A stretch of 64,000 nt of DNA, from positions 1,302,001 to 1,366,000 of the forward strand of contig NZ_CP104275.1 of NCBI RefSeq assembly GCF_025244925.1, given 5' to 3'. This stretch comes from Arthrobacter zhaoxinii (GTDB lineage Bacteria > Actinomycetota > Actinomycetes > Actinomycetales > Micrococcaceae). The position numbers and the translations under genes are program-made. Positions 55,361 to 64,000 of this stretch are shown piece by piece; the first letter of the stretch is position 1; each line of letters begins with the position of its first letter. The notes beneath the pieces were generated by a model. The model saw nothing but the letters and a program-made list of their open reading frames with translations. It ran no database searches and was not told where the DNA came from.

Positions 55361-56707
55361 GTGAATTCATCCAGCCCCGCCGCCTTTGAATCCTTCCGCA
55401 CCATCGACCTGCGCGGGCAGCATCTCAGCCCCGCGGAGCTGAAAGGTGCCATGCCGCGCGCCGAGACGACGTTCGACGCCGCCTCCGACGCCGTCGAGGC
55501 CATCATCACGGACGTCCGCACGCGCGGGTTCACCGCGCTGACGGACCTCGCGCAGAGGTTCGACGGCGTGGACCAGCAGCAGGTGAGGGTGCCGCAGGAA
55601 GCCCTGGACTCGGCGCTCGAACAGCTGGACCCGGCCGTCCGCGCCGCGCTGGAAACAGCCATTGAACGGACCCGGATCTTCGCCAAGGCCCAGCGTCCCG
55701 CCGATGCCGAGGTTTCGATCCGTCCCGGCGCGGTCCTGACGCACAAATGGATGCCCGTCTCCCGCGTGGGGCTTTACGTTCCCGGCGGCCTGGCCGTGTA
55801 TCCGTCCTCGGTGGTCATGAACGTGGTGCCGGCCCAGGCCGCAGGCGTCGAGTCCCTGGCCCTGGCCTCCCCGCCGCAGAAGGAATTCGGCGGACTGCCC
55901 CACCCCACCATCCTGGCCGCTGCGAAGCTCCTGGGCATCGACGAGGTCTACGCCGTGGGCGGCGCCCAGGCTATTGCCGCCTTTGCCTACGGTGTGCAGG
56001 CAGACGCCAACAACCCCGCGATCCTGCCGGTGGACGTGGTGACCGGTCCCGGCAACGTGTTCGTGGCCACCGCCAAGCGTCTGGTCAAGGGCGTGGTGGG
56101 CATCGACTCCGAAGCCGGCCCCACCGAGATCATGGTCCTGGCCGACGATACCGCCGACGCCCGCCTGGTCGCGGCGGACCTGGTCAGCCAGGCCGAACAT
56201 GATCCCAACGCCGGCTCCGTCCTGGTCACGGCGTCGGAGCAGCTTGCCGCCAAAGTCCGCGGGGAACTGAAAGGCCAGGTGCGGGACACCAAGCACAGCG
56301 AGCGGGTATCCACCGCCCTTTCCGGAGCGCAGTCCGGGGTGATTCTGGTGGACGGGCTGGAGCAGGGTATTGCCGTCTGCGATGCCTACGCCGCCGAGCA
56401 CCTGGAAATCCAGACGGCCGACGCCGAGGCCGTAGCGGCGCGGATCCGCAGTGCCGGGGCCATTTTCGTGGGCAACTACAGTCCCGTCAGCCTGGGCGAC
56501 TACTGCGCCGGTTCCAACCATGTCCTGCCCACCGGCGGTACGGCTGCCTTCTCCTCGGGCCTGAACACGACCACCTTCATGCGGGCCATTCAGGTGGTCA
56601 ACTACAACCGTGAGGCCCTGGAAGAAGTCAGTGCCGATATTGTGGCGCTTTCCCGTGCCGAGGATCTGCCGGCCCACGGCGACGCCGTGAGCATCCGCTT
56701 CGAGTAA
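55361..56707 (+). CDS. hisD: Histidinol dehydrogenase
   Basis: Protein of 448 residues. Signature segments: [80 protein letters not shown], and [17 protein letters not shown] with the zinc His. It performs the final two oxidations of histidine synthesis. No other his gene lies nearby, so the his operon appears split. TAGAAT (55349-55354) ends 6 nt before GTG 55361, again suggesting a leaderless message. Confidence 0.96.
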   Translation: MNSSSPAAFESFRTIDLRGQHLSPAELKGAMPRAETTFDAASDAVEAIITDVRTRGFTALTDLAQRFDGVDQQQVRVPQEALDSALEQLDPAVRAALETAIERTRIFAKAQRPADAEVSIRPGAVLTHKWMPVSRVGLYVPGGLAVYPSSVVMNVVPAQAAGVESLALASPPQKEFGGLPHPTILAAAKLLGIDEVYAVGGAQAIAAFAYGVQADANNPAILPVDVVTGPGNVFVATAKRLVKGVVGIDSEAGPTEIMVLADDTADARLVAADLVSQAEHDPNAGSVLVTASEQLAAKVRGELKGQVRDTKHSERVSTALSGAQSGVILVDGLEQGIAVCDAYAAEHLEIQTADAEAVAARIRSAGAIFVGNYSPVSLGDYCAGSNHVLPTGGTAAFSSGLNTTTFMRAIQVVNYNREALEEVSADIVALSRAEDLPAHGDAVSIRFE

Positions 56708-56726
56708 CCCGGCGGGTATTCCCCAC

Positions 56727-56763
56727 TACCCACATGTAGTTGTGCAGGTACTACATGTAGTGG
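56727..56763 (+). promoter_or_regulatory. Two NrdR boxes
   Basis: TACCCACATGTAGTTG (56727-56742) and GTACTACATGTAGTGG (56748-56763) resemble the NrdR consensus acaCwAtATaTwGtgt and are centred 21 bp apart, two helical turns. They lie just upstream of a promoter for nrdR. Confidence 0.8.
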
Positions 56764-56771
56764 TTACCCGC

Positions 56772-56801
56772 TTGGTGATGCAGCAGCGCGGGCCCTATAG
56801 T
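56772..56801 (+). promoter_or_regulatory. nrdR promoter
   Basis: TTGGTG at 56772-56777 and TATAGT at 56796-56801, with an 18-bp spacer. Transcription should start near 56808, about 30 nt before the ATG. Confidence 0.6.
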
Positions 56802-56838
56802 GAGAGCACCATAAGGCCCCTTCGCGAAAGGACGGGAT

Positions 56839-57339
56839 ATGTACTGTCCGTTTTGCCGCAACGCTGATTCCCGCGTCGTGGACAGCCGCCTGGCCGACGA
56901 CGGCTCGGCAATCCGCCGCCGCCGGCAGTGCCCGCAGTGCGGCCGCCGCTTCTCCACTGTGGAAACCACCAGCCTGAGCGTGATCAAGCGCTCCGGGGTG
57001 GGTGAACCCTTCAGCCGCAGCAAGGTGATCAACGGCGTGCGCAAGGCCTGCCAGGGCCGGCCCGTCAGCGAGGACGACCTCGCGATGCTGGCGCAGGAAG
57101 TGGAGGAATCCATCCGGGCCAGCGGGGTGGCGGAAATCGACGCCCACGAGGTGGGACTGGCCATCCTCACGCCGCTGCAGAAGCTGGACCAGGTGGCGTA
57201 CCTGCGCTTTGCCAGCGTTTACCAGTCTTTTGATTCCCTCGAGGATTTCGAGACCGCTATTGAGAAGCTGCGGAACGAGGCCCGGGAAAACTCCGGCCGG
57301 GTGCCGTCCGGTGCCCAGCGGCCCCTCACCGCGCAGTAA
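56839..57339 (+). CDS. nrdR: Transcriptional repressor NrdR
   Basis: Protein of 166 residues. The N-terminal zinc ribbon has Cys3, Cys6, Cys31 and Cys34 (MYCPFC ... [13 protein letters not shown]), followed by an ATP-cone domain ([20 protein letters not shown] and [20 protein letters not shown]). It represses ribonucleotide reductase genes in response to (d)ATP. Two NrdR boxes in its own promoter suggest autoregulation. GAAAGGA precedes the ATG. Its stop TAA starts a threefold tandem repeat with further in-frame stops. Confidence 0.96.
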   Translation: MYCPFCRNADSRVVDSRLADDGSAIRRRRQCPQCGRRFSTVETTSLSVIKRSGVGEPFSRSKVINGVRKACQGRPVSEDDLAMLAQEVEESIRASGVAEIDAHEVGLAILTPLQKLDQVAYLRFASVYQSFDSLEDFETAIEKLRNEARENSGRVPSGAQRPLTAQ

Positions 57340-57380
57340 ACGGACACCGCGCAATAAATGAATACCGCGCAGTAAAGAAG
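57327..57380 (+). repeat. Three tandem 18-nt repeats at the nrdR stop
   Basis: Imperfect copies CACCGCGCAGTAAACGGA (57327-57344), CACCGCGCAATAAATGAA (57345-57362) and TACCGCGCAGTAAAGAAG (57363-57380). Each carries TAA in the nrdR frame after Ala-Gln. Confidence 0.9.
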
Positions 57381-57425
57381 CATCCGGCAGTATTTGATTA
57401 TCCAGTACTGATTCCAGACGCGGAA

Positions 57426-57457
57426 AAAGCGGCGGAAGGTTATCCTTCCGCCGCTTT
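57426..57457. terminator. Bidirectional terminator between nrdR and ppgK
   Basis: AAAGCGGCGGAAGG (57426-57439) and CCTTCCGCCGCTTT (57444-57457) form perfect 14-bp arms around TTAT, with A and T runs at the base for both directions. Confidence 0.9.
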
Positions 57458-57479
57458 CGCGTTGTCCCGGTCCGGGTGG

Positions 57480-58283
57480 TTACTTGAGGTACTTGAAGTG
57501 CGTGGCTGCCTGGAGTGCGGCCCCGACAATCCCGGCGTTGTTCTTCAGATTGGCGGTGACCAGCGGCGTGCGCAGGTTCAGCAGCGGCAGGAAGTCCTCG
57601 CTGCGCTTGGAAATTCCGCCGCCGACCACGAACAGATCAGGGGAGAAAAGGAACTCCACGTGCGAGAAGTAGCGCTGGAGCCGTTCGGCGTATTCCTCCC
57701 AGCTGATTTCATCGCGTTCGCGGGCCGAGGCCGAGGCCTTGGTCTCGGCGTCGTGCCCGTCGATTTCGAGGTGGCCGAGTTCGGCGTTGGGGACCAGCAT
57801 GCCCTTGTAGATCAGGGCCGAGCCGATGCCCGTGCCCAGGGTGATCACCAGGACGGTGCCGTCCACCTCGCGGCCGGCGCCGTAGCGGGCCTCGGCCAGG
57901 CCGGCAGCATCGGCGTCGTTCATGACCTGCACGTCGCGGCCGAGCGCCTTGGTGAGCAGCGTGTCGACGTCCGTGTCAATCCAGCTCTTGTCCACGTTGG
58001 CTGCGGAACGGGCAATGCCGTGGGAGATGATGGCCGGGAAGGTGACGCCCACGGGAACCTCGGGTCCGGGACCCTCGGGGCGGGAGGACAGTTCCGCCAC
58101 GATCTGCCCCACGACGCCGGCTACGGCTTCGGGGGTCGCCGGCTGCGGGGTGGGAATGCGGAAACGGTCGCCAATCAGCTTGCCCTTGGCCAGGTCGACA
58201 ATGCCGCCCTTGATGCCAGTGCCCCCGATATCAATTCCGATGACGGCGTCGACGTGCTTGTCGGACTTATGCTTCTTGGCCAT
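57480..58283 (-). CDS. ppgK: Polyphosphate glucokinase
   Basis: Protein of 267 residues of the ROK superfamily. AVIGIDIGGTGIKGGIVDLA is the phosphate loop with the extra features of PpgK, followed by VGVTFPAIISHGIARSAANV, VMNDADAAGLAEARYGAG and LVITLGTGIGSALI, and FSPDLFVVGGGISKRSEDFL near the end. It phosphorylates glucose with polyphosphate (and ATP), a trait of actinobacteria. Unlike the other ROK kinase in the window it lacks the CxCGxxGCxE zinc motif. Confidence 0.94.
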   Translation of the reverse strand: MAKKHKSDKHVDAVIGIDIGGTGIKGGIVDLAKGKLIGDRFRIPTPQPATPEAVAGVVGQIVAELSSRPEGPGPEVPVGVTFPAIISHGIARSAANVDKSWIDTDVDTLLTKALGRDVQVMNDADAAGLAEARYGAGREVDGTVLVITLGTGIGSALIYKGMLVPNAELGHLEIDGHDAETKASASARERDEISWEEYAERLQRYFSHVEFLFSPDLFVVGGGISKRSEDFLPLLNLRTPLVTANLKNNAGIVGAALQAATHFKYLK

Positions 58284-58320
58284 GGTTCTCCAGTAGTAGT
58301 TCTGAGCTCGGGCTAGCGGG

Positions 58321-59199
58321 TCAGGGAAGGGTCAGAACTTCAGCGCCGTCATCAGTCACGAGCAGGGTGTGCTCGAACTGTGCGGTGCGTTTGCGGTCCT
58401 TGGTGAGGACTGTCCAGTTGTCATCCCACATGTCCCACTCAATGGTGCCAAGAGTGAGCATAGGTTCAATCGTAAACACCATTCCGGGTTCGATCAGCCT
58501 GCTGTACGCGGGCGCGGCGTCGTAATGCGGAATGATCAGGCCGGTGTGGAAGGCTTCACCGACGCCGTGGCCGGTGAAGTCACGGACAACACCGTAACCG
58601 AAACGCTTGGCATAGGACTCGATGGTGCGGCCGATGACGTTGATTTCGCGGCCCGGGGCGACTGCTTTGATGGCCCGGCGCAGCGATTCCTGTGTGCGCT
58701 CCACGAGCAGGCGGGACTCCTCGTCCACGTCCCCCACCAGGAAGGTCCAGTTGGTATCGCCGTGGACACCGTTCATGTAGGCCGTGATATCGATGTTGAT
58801 GATGTCGCCGTCCTCGAGCACCGTGGTGTCCGGGATGCCGTGGCAGATGACCTCGTTGACCGAGGAGCACAGGGACTTCGGGAAGCCCCGGTAACCCAGC
58901 GTGGAGGGGTATGCGTTCGAGTCCAGCAGGAACTGGTGGCCGATCCGGTCCAGCTCGTCGGTGGTGACGCCGGGGACAATGTGCCGGCCGACCTCAACGA
59001 TGGCCTGCGCGGCCACCTTGCTGGCGAGGCGGATCTTCTCGATGGTTTCGGGCGACTTGACCTCGGACCCGGTAAACGGTGCGGGAGCTTCCTTGTCCAC
59101 GTATTCGGGCCGGGGGATCGACGCCGGAACACGCAGCCGGGGGCTGACGCTTCCCGGTGTCAGGTGGCCAGCGGGTGCAGTGTCGAGTTTCTGGGGCAT
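58321..59199 (-). CDS. map: Methionine aminopeptidase, type I
   Basis: Protein of 292 residues. Catalytic domain (about 45-290): [40 protein letters not shown] (metal Asp pair), [20 protein letters not shown] (His), [15 protein letters not shown] (Glu) and [13 protein letters not shown] (Glu). The N-terminal 40 residues ([15 protein letters not shown]) form the SH3-binding-like extension of the type 1c actinobacterial enzyme. It removes the initiator Met. A much longer frame is open upstream, but ATG 59199 is preceded by a TAAGAT -10 by 7 nt. Confidence 0.95.
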   Translation of the reverse strand: MPQKLDTAPAGHLTPGSVSPRLRVPASIPRPEYVDKEAPAPFTGSEVKSPETIEKIRLASKVAAQAIVEVGRHIVPGVTTDELDRIGHQFLLDSNAYPSTLGYRGFPKSLCSSVNEVICHGIPDTTVLEDGDIINIDITAYMNGVHGDTNWTFLVGDVDEESRLLVERTQESLRRAIKAVAPGREINVIGRTIESYAKRFGYGVVRDFTGHGVGEAFHTGLIIPHYDAAPAYSRLIEPGMVFTIEPMLTLGTIEWDMWDDNWTVLTKDRKRTAQFEHTLLVTDDGAEVLTLP

Positions 59200-59286
59200 A
59201 CCATCGATCTTATCGCCAGCGTGCCCGGAGGCGGGACGAGCCGGCGGGCACGGCACAGGCACATCCCAAGGCAACAGGAGGACCCC

Positions 59287-59448
59287 ATGGCCGATTACTG
59301 GTTCAACGTAGTGACCCACGAGGTGGAGGAAGGCCCGCAGTCCGACTGGACGAAGCTGCTCGGGCCATACCCCACCCGCGAGGAGGCCGAGCTGGCGCTG
59401 CAGAAGGTGCAGGCGCGGAACAAGGCCTGGGACGCCGACGAAGAGTAG
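59287..59448 (+). CDS. 53-residue SPOR-like protein
   Basis: Small protein [20 protein letters not shown] continuing [20 protein letters not shown] and ending in AWDADEE. The Y-W-F-NV ... [10 protein letters not shown] pattern with one helix resembles the SPOR-domain small proteins annotated in many actinobacteria next to map. SPOR domains bind denuded glycan strands, but without a signal or membrane anchor the role here is unclear. ATG 59287 follows CAGGAGG with ideal spacing, so the gene is probably real although short. It is divergent from map. Confidence 0.8.
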   Translation: MADYWFNVVTHEVEEGPQSDWTKLLGPYPTREEAELALQKVQARNKAWDADEE

Positions 59449-59476
59449 GGGCTGCGTGGCCTGGAAGCTGCGCGCC

Positions 59477-60343
59477 CTAGAAGCTGTGTTCCGGGCCGGG
59501 GAAGGAACCGCTGCGGACCTCGTCCGCGTACTCCTTTGCCGCCCGGGACAGCTCGGTGCGCAGGTCGGCGAAGGCCTTGACGAAACGCGGCTGCTTCCCG
59601 CCGCGCAGCCCGGCCATGTCCTGCCAGACCAGCACCTGTCCCGTGGTGGCGTTGCCCGCACCGATACCGATGGTGGGCACGCGGACTGCGGCGTCGACCT
59701 CTGCCGCCACATCGGCCGGCACCATTTCCATCAGGACGCAGAACGCTCCCGCCTCCGCGAGGGCGACGGCGTCCTGCACCACTGCGGCTCCCGCCTCGCC
59801 GCGGCCCTGCACCTTGTAGCCGCCGAGCGCATGCTCGGCCTGCGGAGTGAAGCCTACGTGGGCCATCACGGGAATCCCCGCGGCGGTCATAGCACGGACG
59901 TGGTCCGCATAGTGCCGCCCGCCCTCCATCTTCACCGCGTGGACCAGGCCTTCCTTCATGAGCCGCACCGAGGATTCGATGGCCTGGGCGGGGGAGACCT
60001 CGTAGGAGCCGAAGGGAAGGTCGCAGACCACCAGTGAATGGCTGGCGCCTGCTGTGACGGAACGGGCAAAGACGATCATTTCGTCCATGGTGATGGGCAG
60101 CGTGGTGGCGTGGCCCATCACGTTGTTCGCAGCCGAGTCGCCCACCAGAAGGACCTCGATGCCGGCTTCGTCGAAGATGCCTGCGGCGTACTGGTCATAG
60201 GCGGTCAGCATGGCGAACCTGCCGCCGTTGTCCTTGAGCTGCTGCAGGTGGGAGATGCGGATTTTCTTCAGCGCCGGTGCTGAAGGAGCGGAAGGGGCCG
60301 CGGGAGCGGCGGCGTACGGGGAGGGCTGTTCGGCACTGGTCAT
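59477..60343 (-). CDS. panB: 3-methyl-2-oxobutanoate hydroxymethyltransferase
   Basis: Protein of 288 residues. [60 protein letters not shown], then [20 protein letters not shown] and GHVGFTPQ-type segments ([20 protein letters not shown]) and [20 protein letters not shown]. It makes ketopantoate from alpha-ketoisovalerate for coenzyme A. TAGGCT (complement of 60350-60355) ends 6 nt before the ATG, so the mRNA is probably leaderless. Convergent with the SPOR-like gene. Confidence 0.95.
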   Translation of the reverse strand: MTSAEQPSPYAAAPAAPSAPSAPALKKIRISHLQQLKDNGGRFAMLTAYDQYAAGIFDEAGIEVLLVGDSAANNVMGHATTLPITMDEMIVFARSVTAGASHSLVVCDLPFGSYEVSPAQAIESSVRLMKEGLVHAVKMEGGRHYADHVRAMTAAGIPVMAHVGFTPQAEHALGGYKVQGRGEAGAAVVQDAVALAEAGAFCVLMEMVPADVAAEVDAAVRVPTIGIGAGNATTGQVLVWQDMAGLRGGKQPRFVKAFADLRTELSRAAKEYADEVRSGSFPGPEHSF

Positions 60344-60438
60344 GCTTCGAGCCTACTAAAGAACGCCCCGCCGGAACCTCCCGGCGGCCCGGTTACGGGG
60401 ATCCGGGCGGGCTGCCGCCCAAACCCTGCACACCTAGG

Positions 60439-60493
60439 TAGAGTGAAGAAGGTTTCACATGTCTCTGAGCCGTGAAGAGGAAAGAAGGTAAGG
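60439..60493 (+). promoter_or_regulatory. glnA leader
   Basis: A -10 TAGAGT lies at 60439-60444 without a clear -35, and GGAAAGAAGG precedes the ATG at 60494. A leader of about 45 nt is expected. Confidence 0.4.
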
Positions 60494-61834
60494 ATGAACC
60501 GCCAGCAGGAATTCGTTCTGCGCACCATCGAGGAGCGCGATGTCCGGTTTGTGCGGTTGTGGTTTACCGACGTCGTCGGCCAGCTGAAATCCGTGGCGCT
60601 GGCCCCGGCGGAAGTCGAAGGCGCCTTTGAGGAGGGCCTGGGCTTTGACGGTTCCTCCGTGGAGGGCCTGGCCCGGATCTTCGAGTCGGACCTGCTGGCC
60701 CAGCCTGACCCCGCCACCTTCCAGATCCTGCCCTGGCGCGGCGACGAGGAGCAGACCTCGCGGATGTTCTGCGACATCCTCACCCCGGACGGCCAGCCGT
60801 CGGCTGCCGATCCGCGCAACGTCCTCAAGCGCCAGCTGGCCAAGGCCGCGGACATGGGTTTCACCTGCTACACCCACCCCGAGATTGAGTTCTACCTGCT
60901 GAAGTCGGACGAGCTCGGCGAAGACGGCCAGCCCGTTCCCGTGGACCAGGCGGGCTACTTCGACCACGTTCCCGGCGGCGTGGCCCAGGACTTCCGCCGC
61001 ACGGCAGTGTCCATGCTGGAGGCCGTCGGCATCTCCGTGGAGTTCAGCCACCACGAGGCCGGGCCCGGGCAGAACGAAATCGATCTGCGCTACGCCGATG
61101 CGCTGCAGACCGCGGACAACATCATGACCTTCCGCACAGTGGTCAAAGAGGTCGCGCTGATGACCAACTGCTACGCGAGCTTTATGCCCAAGCCCTTCTC
61201 GCACCACCCCGGCTCCGGCATGCACACCCACTTCTCGCTCTTCGAAGGCGACAGCAACGCCTTCTTCCAGGCCGGCGCCGAGTTCCAGCTCTCCACCACG
61301 GCACGCCAGTTCATGGCGGGCATCCTGCGGCATGCACCGGAATTCACTGCCGTGACCAACCAGTTCGTGAACTCCTACAAGCGGCTCTGGGGCGGCGGTG
61401 AGGCCCCGAGCTACCTGTCCTGGGGCCACAACAACCGGTCCGCACTGCTGCGGGTGCCGTTGTACAAGCCGAACAAGGGCCAGTCGGCCCGCATCGAATA
61501 CCGCGGCATTGACTCCGCGGCCAACCCGTACCTGGCCTACGCGGTGCTGCTGGGCGCCGGATTGAAGGGCATCGAAGAGGGATACGAGCTGCCGCCGGGT
61601 GCCGAAGACGACATTGAGAGCCTGAGCGCCGCCGAACGCCGTGCCATGGGCCATGACCCGCTGCCGGCCTCGCTGCATGATGCGGTGCGCGTGATGGAGG
61701 AATCCGAGCTCGTCGCCGACATCCTGGGCGAGCAGGTGTTCGAGAATTTCCTGCGCAACAAGCGCGCGGACTGGAACGAATACCGCCAGCAAGTGACCCG
61801 GTTCGAACTGCAGAAGAACCTGGGCATTCTCTAG
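60494..61834 (+). CDS. glnA: Type I glutamine synthetase (GlnA2-like)
   Basis: Protein of 446 residues. FVRLWFTDVVGQLKSVALAP, FDGSSVEGLARIFESDLLAQ, then the catalytic ATP domain with KPFSHHPGSGMHTHFSLFEG, NSYKRLWGGGEAPSYLSWGH and ARIEYRGIDSAANPYLAYAV. It should make glutamine from glutamate and ammonia. The length fits GlnA2 of mycobacteria (GSI-alpha). Near the expected adenylylation site the sequence is EEGYELPPGAED (Tyr364), related to but diverged from the KNLYDLPPEE of regulated GSI-beta enzymes. It is followed 11 nt later by glnE, although GlnE targets GSI-beta in known cases. Confidence 0.94.
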   Translation: MNRQQEFVLRTIEERDVRFVRLWFTDVVGQLKSVALAPAEVEGAFEEGLGFDGSSVEGLARIFESDLLAQPDPATFQILPWRGDEEQTSRMFCDILTPDGQPSAADPRNVLKRQLAKAADMGFTCYTHPEIEFYLLKSDELGEDGQPVPVDQAGYFDHVPGGVAQDFRRTAVSMLEAVGISVEFSHHEAGPGQNEIDLRYADALQTADNIMTFRTVVKEVALMTNCYASFMPKPFSHHPGSGMHTHFSLFEGDSNAFFQAGAEFQLSTTARQFMAGILRHAPEFTAVTNQFVNSYKRLWGGGEAPSYLSWGHNNRSALLRVPLYKPNKGQSARIEYRGIDSAANPYLAYAVLLGAGLKGIEEGYELPPGAEDDIESLSAAERRAMGHDPLPASLHDAVRVMEESELVADILGEQVFENFLRNKRADWNEYRQQVTRFELQKNLGIL

Positions 61835-61845
61835 AGGGAGTACCG

Positions 61846-64000
61846 ATGAGCCTGACCCGACGGCTGATCGCCACAGGTTTCCGCGACCTGGAAAAAAGCA
61901 CGCGGTTCCTGGCAGCCCGGGAACTCGAGGGCGTGGACGAAGAAGCGTTGTTTGCCGGGTTCGCCTTCTCCGCGGACCCGGATCTGGCCCTTCAGTCACT
62001 GGTGCGGCTGATTGGCCGCGCCCCCGAGCTGGTGGACCTGGTCAACGCCGGGACCGAGCGCAGCGAAGCCCTGTTCCGCCTGCTGGGGGCCTCCGACGCC
62101 CTGGCGGAGTTCCTGATGCGTCATCCGGGCGACATCGGAGTCCTGCACCGCCAGCTGCGCGCGGAACCGGGCAGCACGGATGAGCCCACTCTGCGGGCCT
62201 CGCTGCTCGACGCCGTGCACGCGGGCAGCGGTGCGGCGCCCGTGGCCGGCCTGACGGGCACTGAAGCCTATGTGGCGCTGCGGTCCCGGTACCGGCGGCA
62301 CCTGCTGGACCTCGCCGTGCGGGATCTCGGCGCGGCATCCCCGACGGACTACCTGCCGGCGGCAGGACGGGAGCTTGCCGATCTGGCCGGCGCAGCGCTG
62401 GAGGCTGCCCTGGCGGTTTCCCGAGCGGAGCTGGCGGCAAGCTTTCCGGCCGAAGAGATTTCCGCCGTGCGCCTCGCCGTCATCGGGATGGGCAAAGCCG
62501 GCGCGCGGGAGCTGAACTATATCTCCGACGTGGACGTCATCTACGTGATTGAGGCCTCCGGACTGCCGGAAGAGCGGGCCTCCACCATCGGCACCGCGCT
62601 GGCCGCCGGGATTTCGCGCGCCATCAACGCCTCGGCGCCGGAGCCTCCGCTCTGGGAAGTGGACACCAACCTGCGTCCAGAGGGTAAGGACGGCCCGCTG
62701 GTGCGTACCCTGGACTCGCATGTGAGCTACTACCAGCGCTGGGCGCACAGCTGGGAGTTCCAGGCGCTGCTTAAGGCCCGGGCCATGGCGGGCGACCGGG
62801 AGCTCGGCCGGCGCTATGAAGAAGCCGTTGCCCCCTTGATCTGGAGCAGCTCCGAACGGGACGGCTTCGTGGAATCGGTGCAGGCCATGCGCCGCAGAGT
62901 CACGGACAACATCCCCGGCCACGAGGAATCACGGCAGCTGAAGCTCGGCAGCGGCGGACTGCGCGACGTCGAGTTCACTGTCCAGCTGCTTCAGCTGGTG
63001 CACGGCAGGGTCGACGAAAGCCTTCGGGTACGCGCGACGACCGCTGCCATCGCGGCGCTCAGCGAAGCCGGCTACATCGGGCGCAGCGACGCGCGGGCGC
63101 TGGACGAGTCCTACCGCTACCTGCGGGTGCTCGAGCACCGCATCCAGATGGTGCATATGCGCCGGACCCATCTGATGCCCGAGGAGGAGGCAGCTTTGAG
63201 GGCACTGGCCAAGGCCAGCGCCGGATCCCTGTCCTCCGAACGCCCCAGCGCCGAACGCCTGCGCGAACAGTGGCAGCGCACCAAACGCCTGGTGCGGCAG
63301 CTGCATGAAAGCATTTTCTACCGGCCGCTGCTCAGTACGGCCGCGCACCTCAGCGCGGATGAAGTCCGGCTGACCCCCGAGGCCGCCCAGGCGCGCCTGG
63401 CCGCGCTGGGCTACGTCGACCCCCGCGGCGCGATGCGCCACATTGAAGCACTGACCGTGGGGGTGAGCCGGCGCGCCGCCCTGCAGCGGCAGCTGCTTCC
63501 GGTGCTGCTCGCCTGGCTCGCCGACGGCGTGGACCCCGACGCCGGCCTGCTGGGCTTCCGCCGGCTGAGCGAAAACCTGGGCGAGACCCACTGGTATCTG
63601 GGGATGCTGCGCGACTCCTCGGCAGCGGGGGAGCGGCTGTGCTCCATCCTCTCCTCGAGCCGGTTCATTACCGACCTGCTGGAGGTCTCACCGGAATCCA
63701 CCGCCTGGCTCGGATCCGACAAGGACCTGGTGCCGGCGTCCTTCGACACGCAGTGGCTGGAAATCCAGTCAAAGATGTCCCGCCACCCGCACCCGGGTGA
63801 AGCCATGCGGCTCATCCGGCTGATCCGCCGCCGCGAGATGCTGCGCATAGCCATCGCCGACAGCGCCGGACTGCTCAGCCAGCAGGAGGTCGGCCGCGCC
63901 CTGGCGGACGCCGACCGTGCCGCCGTCCTGGGCGCCCTGAATGTTGCGGAGTCGGAGGTGTTCGGCAGCAGCGAGAAGCTCACGGATCTGCTGGTGGTCG
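61846..64000 (+). CDS. glnE: Glutamine synthetase adenylyltransferase/deadenylylase (partial, runs off right edge)
   Basis: Open from ATG 61846 to the right edge, 718 codons visible; the 3' third is missing. The N-terminal nucleotidyltransferase (deadenylylase) domain shows IGMGKAGARELNYISDVDVI (about 213-232), the GX11D-X-D-type active site, followed by PEGKDGPLVRTLDSHVSYYQ and LKLGSGGLRDVEFTVQLLQL, both typical of GlnE. The second, adenylylating half begins near the right edge. Family length is about 1000 residues. It covalently regulates glutamine synthetase according to nitrogen status. GAGGGAG lies 9 nt before the ATG. Confidence 0.95.
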   Translation, partial: MSLTRRLIATGFRDLEKSTRFLAARELEGVDEEALFAGFAFSADPDLALQSLVRLIGRAPELVDLVNAGTERSEALFRLLGASDALAEFLMRHPGDIGVLHRQLRAEPGSTDEPTLRASLLDAVHAGSGAAPVAGLTGTEAYVALRSRYRRHLLDLAVRDLGAASPTDYLPAAGRELADLAGAALEAALAVSRAELAASFPAEEISAVRLAVIGMGKAGARELNYISDVDVIYVIEASGLPEERASTIGTALAAGISRAINASAPEPPLWEVDTNLRPEGKDGPLVRTLDSHVSYYQRWAHSWEFQALLKARAMAGDRELGRRYEEAVAPLIWSSSERDGFVESVQAMRRRVTDNIPGHEESRQLKLGSGGLRDVEFTVQLLQLVHGRVDESLRVRATTAAIAALSEAGYIGRSDARALDESYRYLRVLEHRIQMVHMRRTHLMPEEEAALRALAKASAGSLSSERPSAERLREQWQRTKRLVRQLHESIFYRPLLSTAAHLSADEVRLTPEAAQARLAALGYVDPRGAMRHIEALTVGVSRRAALQRQLLPVLLAWLADGVDPDAGLLGFRRLSENLGETHWYLGMLRDSSAAGERLCSILSSSRFITDLLEVSPESTAWLGSDKDLVPASFDTQWLEIQSKMSRHPHPGEAMRLIRLIRRREMLRIAIADSAGLLSQQEVGRALADADRAAVLGALNVAESEVFGSSEKLTDLLVV

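Noticed and set aside
59200..59712. 171-codon upstream extension of map
   Set aside because: It overlaps the SPOR-like gene and panB, and the conserved N-terminus with a nearby -10 lies at 59199.
1..64000. Mobile element, prophage, CRISPR, tRNA, rRNA or defence system
   Set aside because: No transposase, integrase, repeat-spacer array, cloverleaf or known defence gene was recognised; gene order is that of the core actinobacterial chromosome.

Overview
This is a chromosomal window from a high-GC actinobacterium, most likely an Arthrobacter-like member of the Micrococcaceae. The evidence is the G+C-rich, GC3-biased coding, the many GTG and TTG starts, mycothione reductase, polyphosphate glucokinase, a GarA/OdhI-FtsR-DUF151-MerR block, a PknL/Rv2175c-type pair, and a division and cell-wall (dcw) cluster that runs mraZ to divIVA without ftsA. 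I see no rRNA, tRNA, CRISPR array, insertion sequence, phage or secondary-metabolite cluster. Almost all of it is core chromosome. The genus assignment is inference.

Layout. 1-6 kb is the most accessory part: a small multidrug-export type membrane protein cut by the left edge, a large LuxR (LAL) regulator, a small alpha/beta hydrolase, a secreted PQQ-type sugar dehydrogenase and a GNAT acetyltransferase. 6.1-8.7 kb is the signalling block garA-ftsR-DUF151-merR, ending in a 48-bp perfect palindrome shared with a convergent orphan parA. 9.9-17.8 kb holds pyruvate carboxylase, mycothione reductase, a long-chain acyl-CoA ligase and a ROK sugar kinase. 17.8-27.8 kb holds envelope and lipid genes (membrane protein, esterase, acyltransferase, PASTA kinase, LysM/lytic transglycosylase, polyprenyl synthase, lipoprotein) together with type II DAHP synthase and an Rv2175c-like DNA-binding protein. 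28-29.8 kb holds dinB and a DUF3040 protein.

30.1-49.9 kb is the dcw cluster: mraZ, rsmH, an ftsL-like gene, ftsI, murE, murF, mraY, murD, ftsW, murG, murC, ftsQ, ftsZ, pgeF, a yggS-type gene, sepF, a yggT-type gene and divIVA. Many junctions are 4-base ATGA or GTGA overlaps. It makes lipid II and builds the septal and polar growth machinery. 50-57.3 kb holds lspA, an rluD-like gene, dnaE, hisD and nrdR. 57.5-64 kb holds ppgK, map, a 53-residue SPOR-like protein, panB, a type I glutamine synthetase and the start of glnE, which runs off the right edge.

Regulatory DNA is the most rewarding part. An mraZ promoter carries three 10-bp-spaced GTGGRG boxes between -35 and -10, with a mirror-orientation pair upstream. 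Two NrdR boxes 21 bp apart sit in front of nrdR. Two perfect inverted repeats lie side by side in the ftsZ leader, and one shares the 9-mer CAAGTAATG with an inverted repeat upstream of the LysM/transglycosylase gene. At least ten genes have a -10 hexamer only 6-9 nt before the start codon, which predicts leaderless mRNAs. Three genes end in short tandem repeats that begin at or next to the stop; in two of them an 18-nt unit repeats the in-frame stop itself. I did not find a clearly new multi-gene system.
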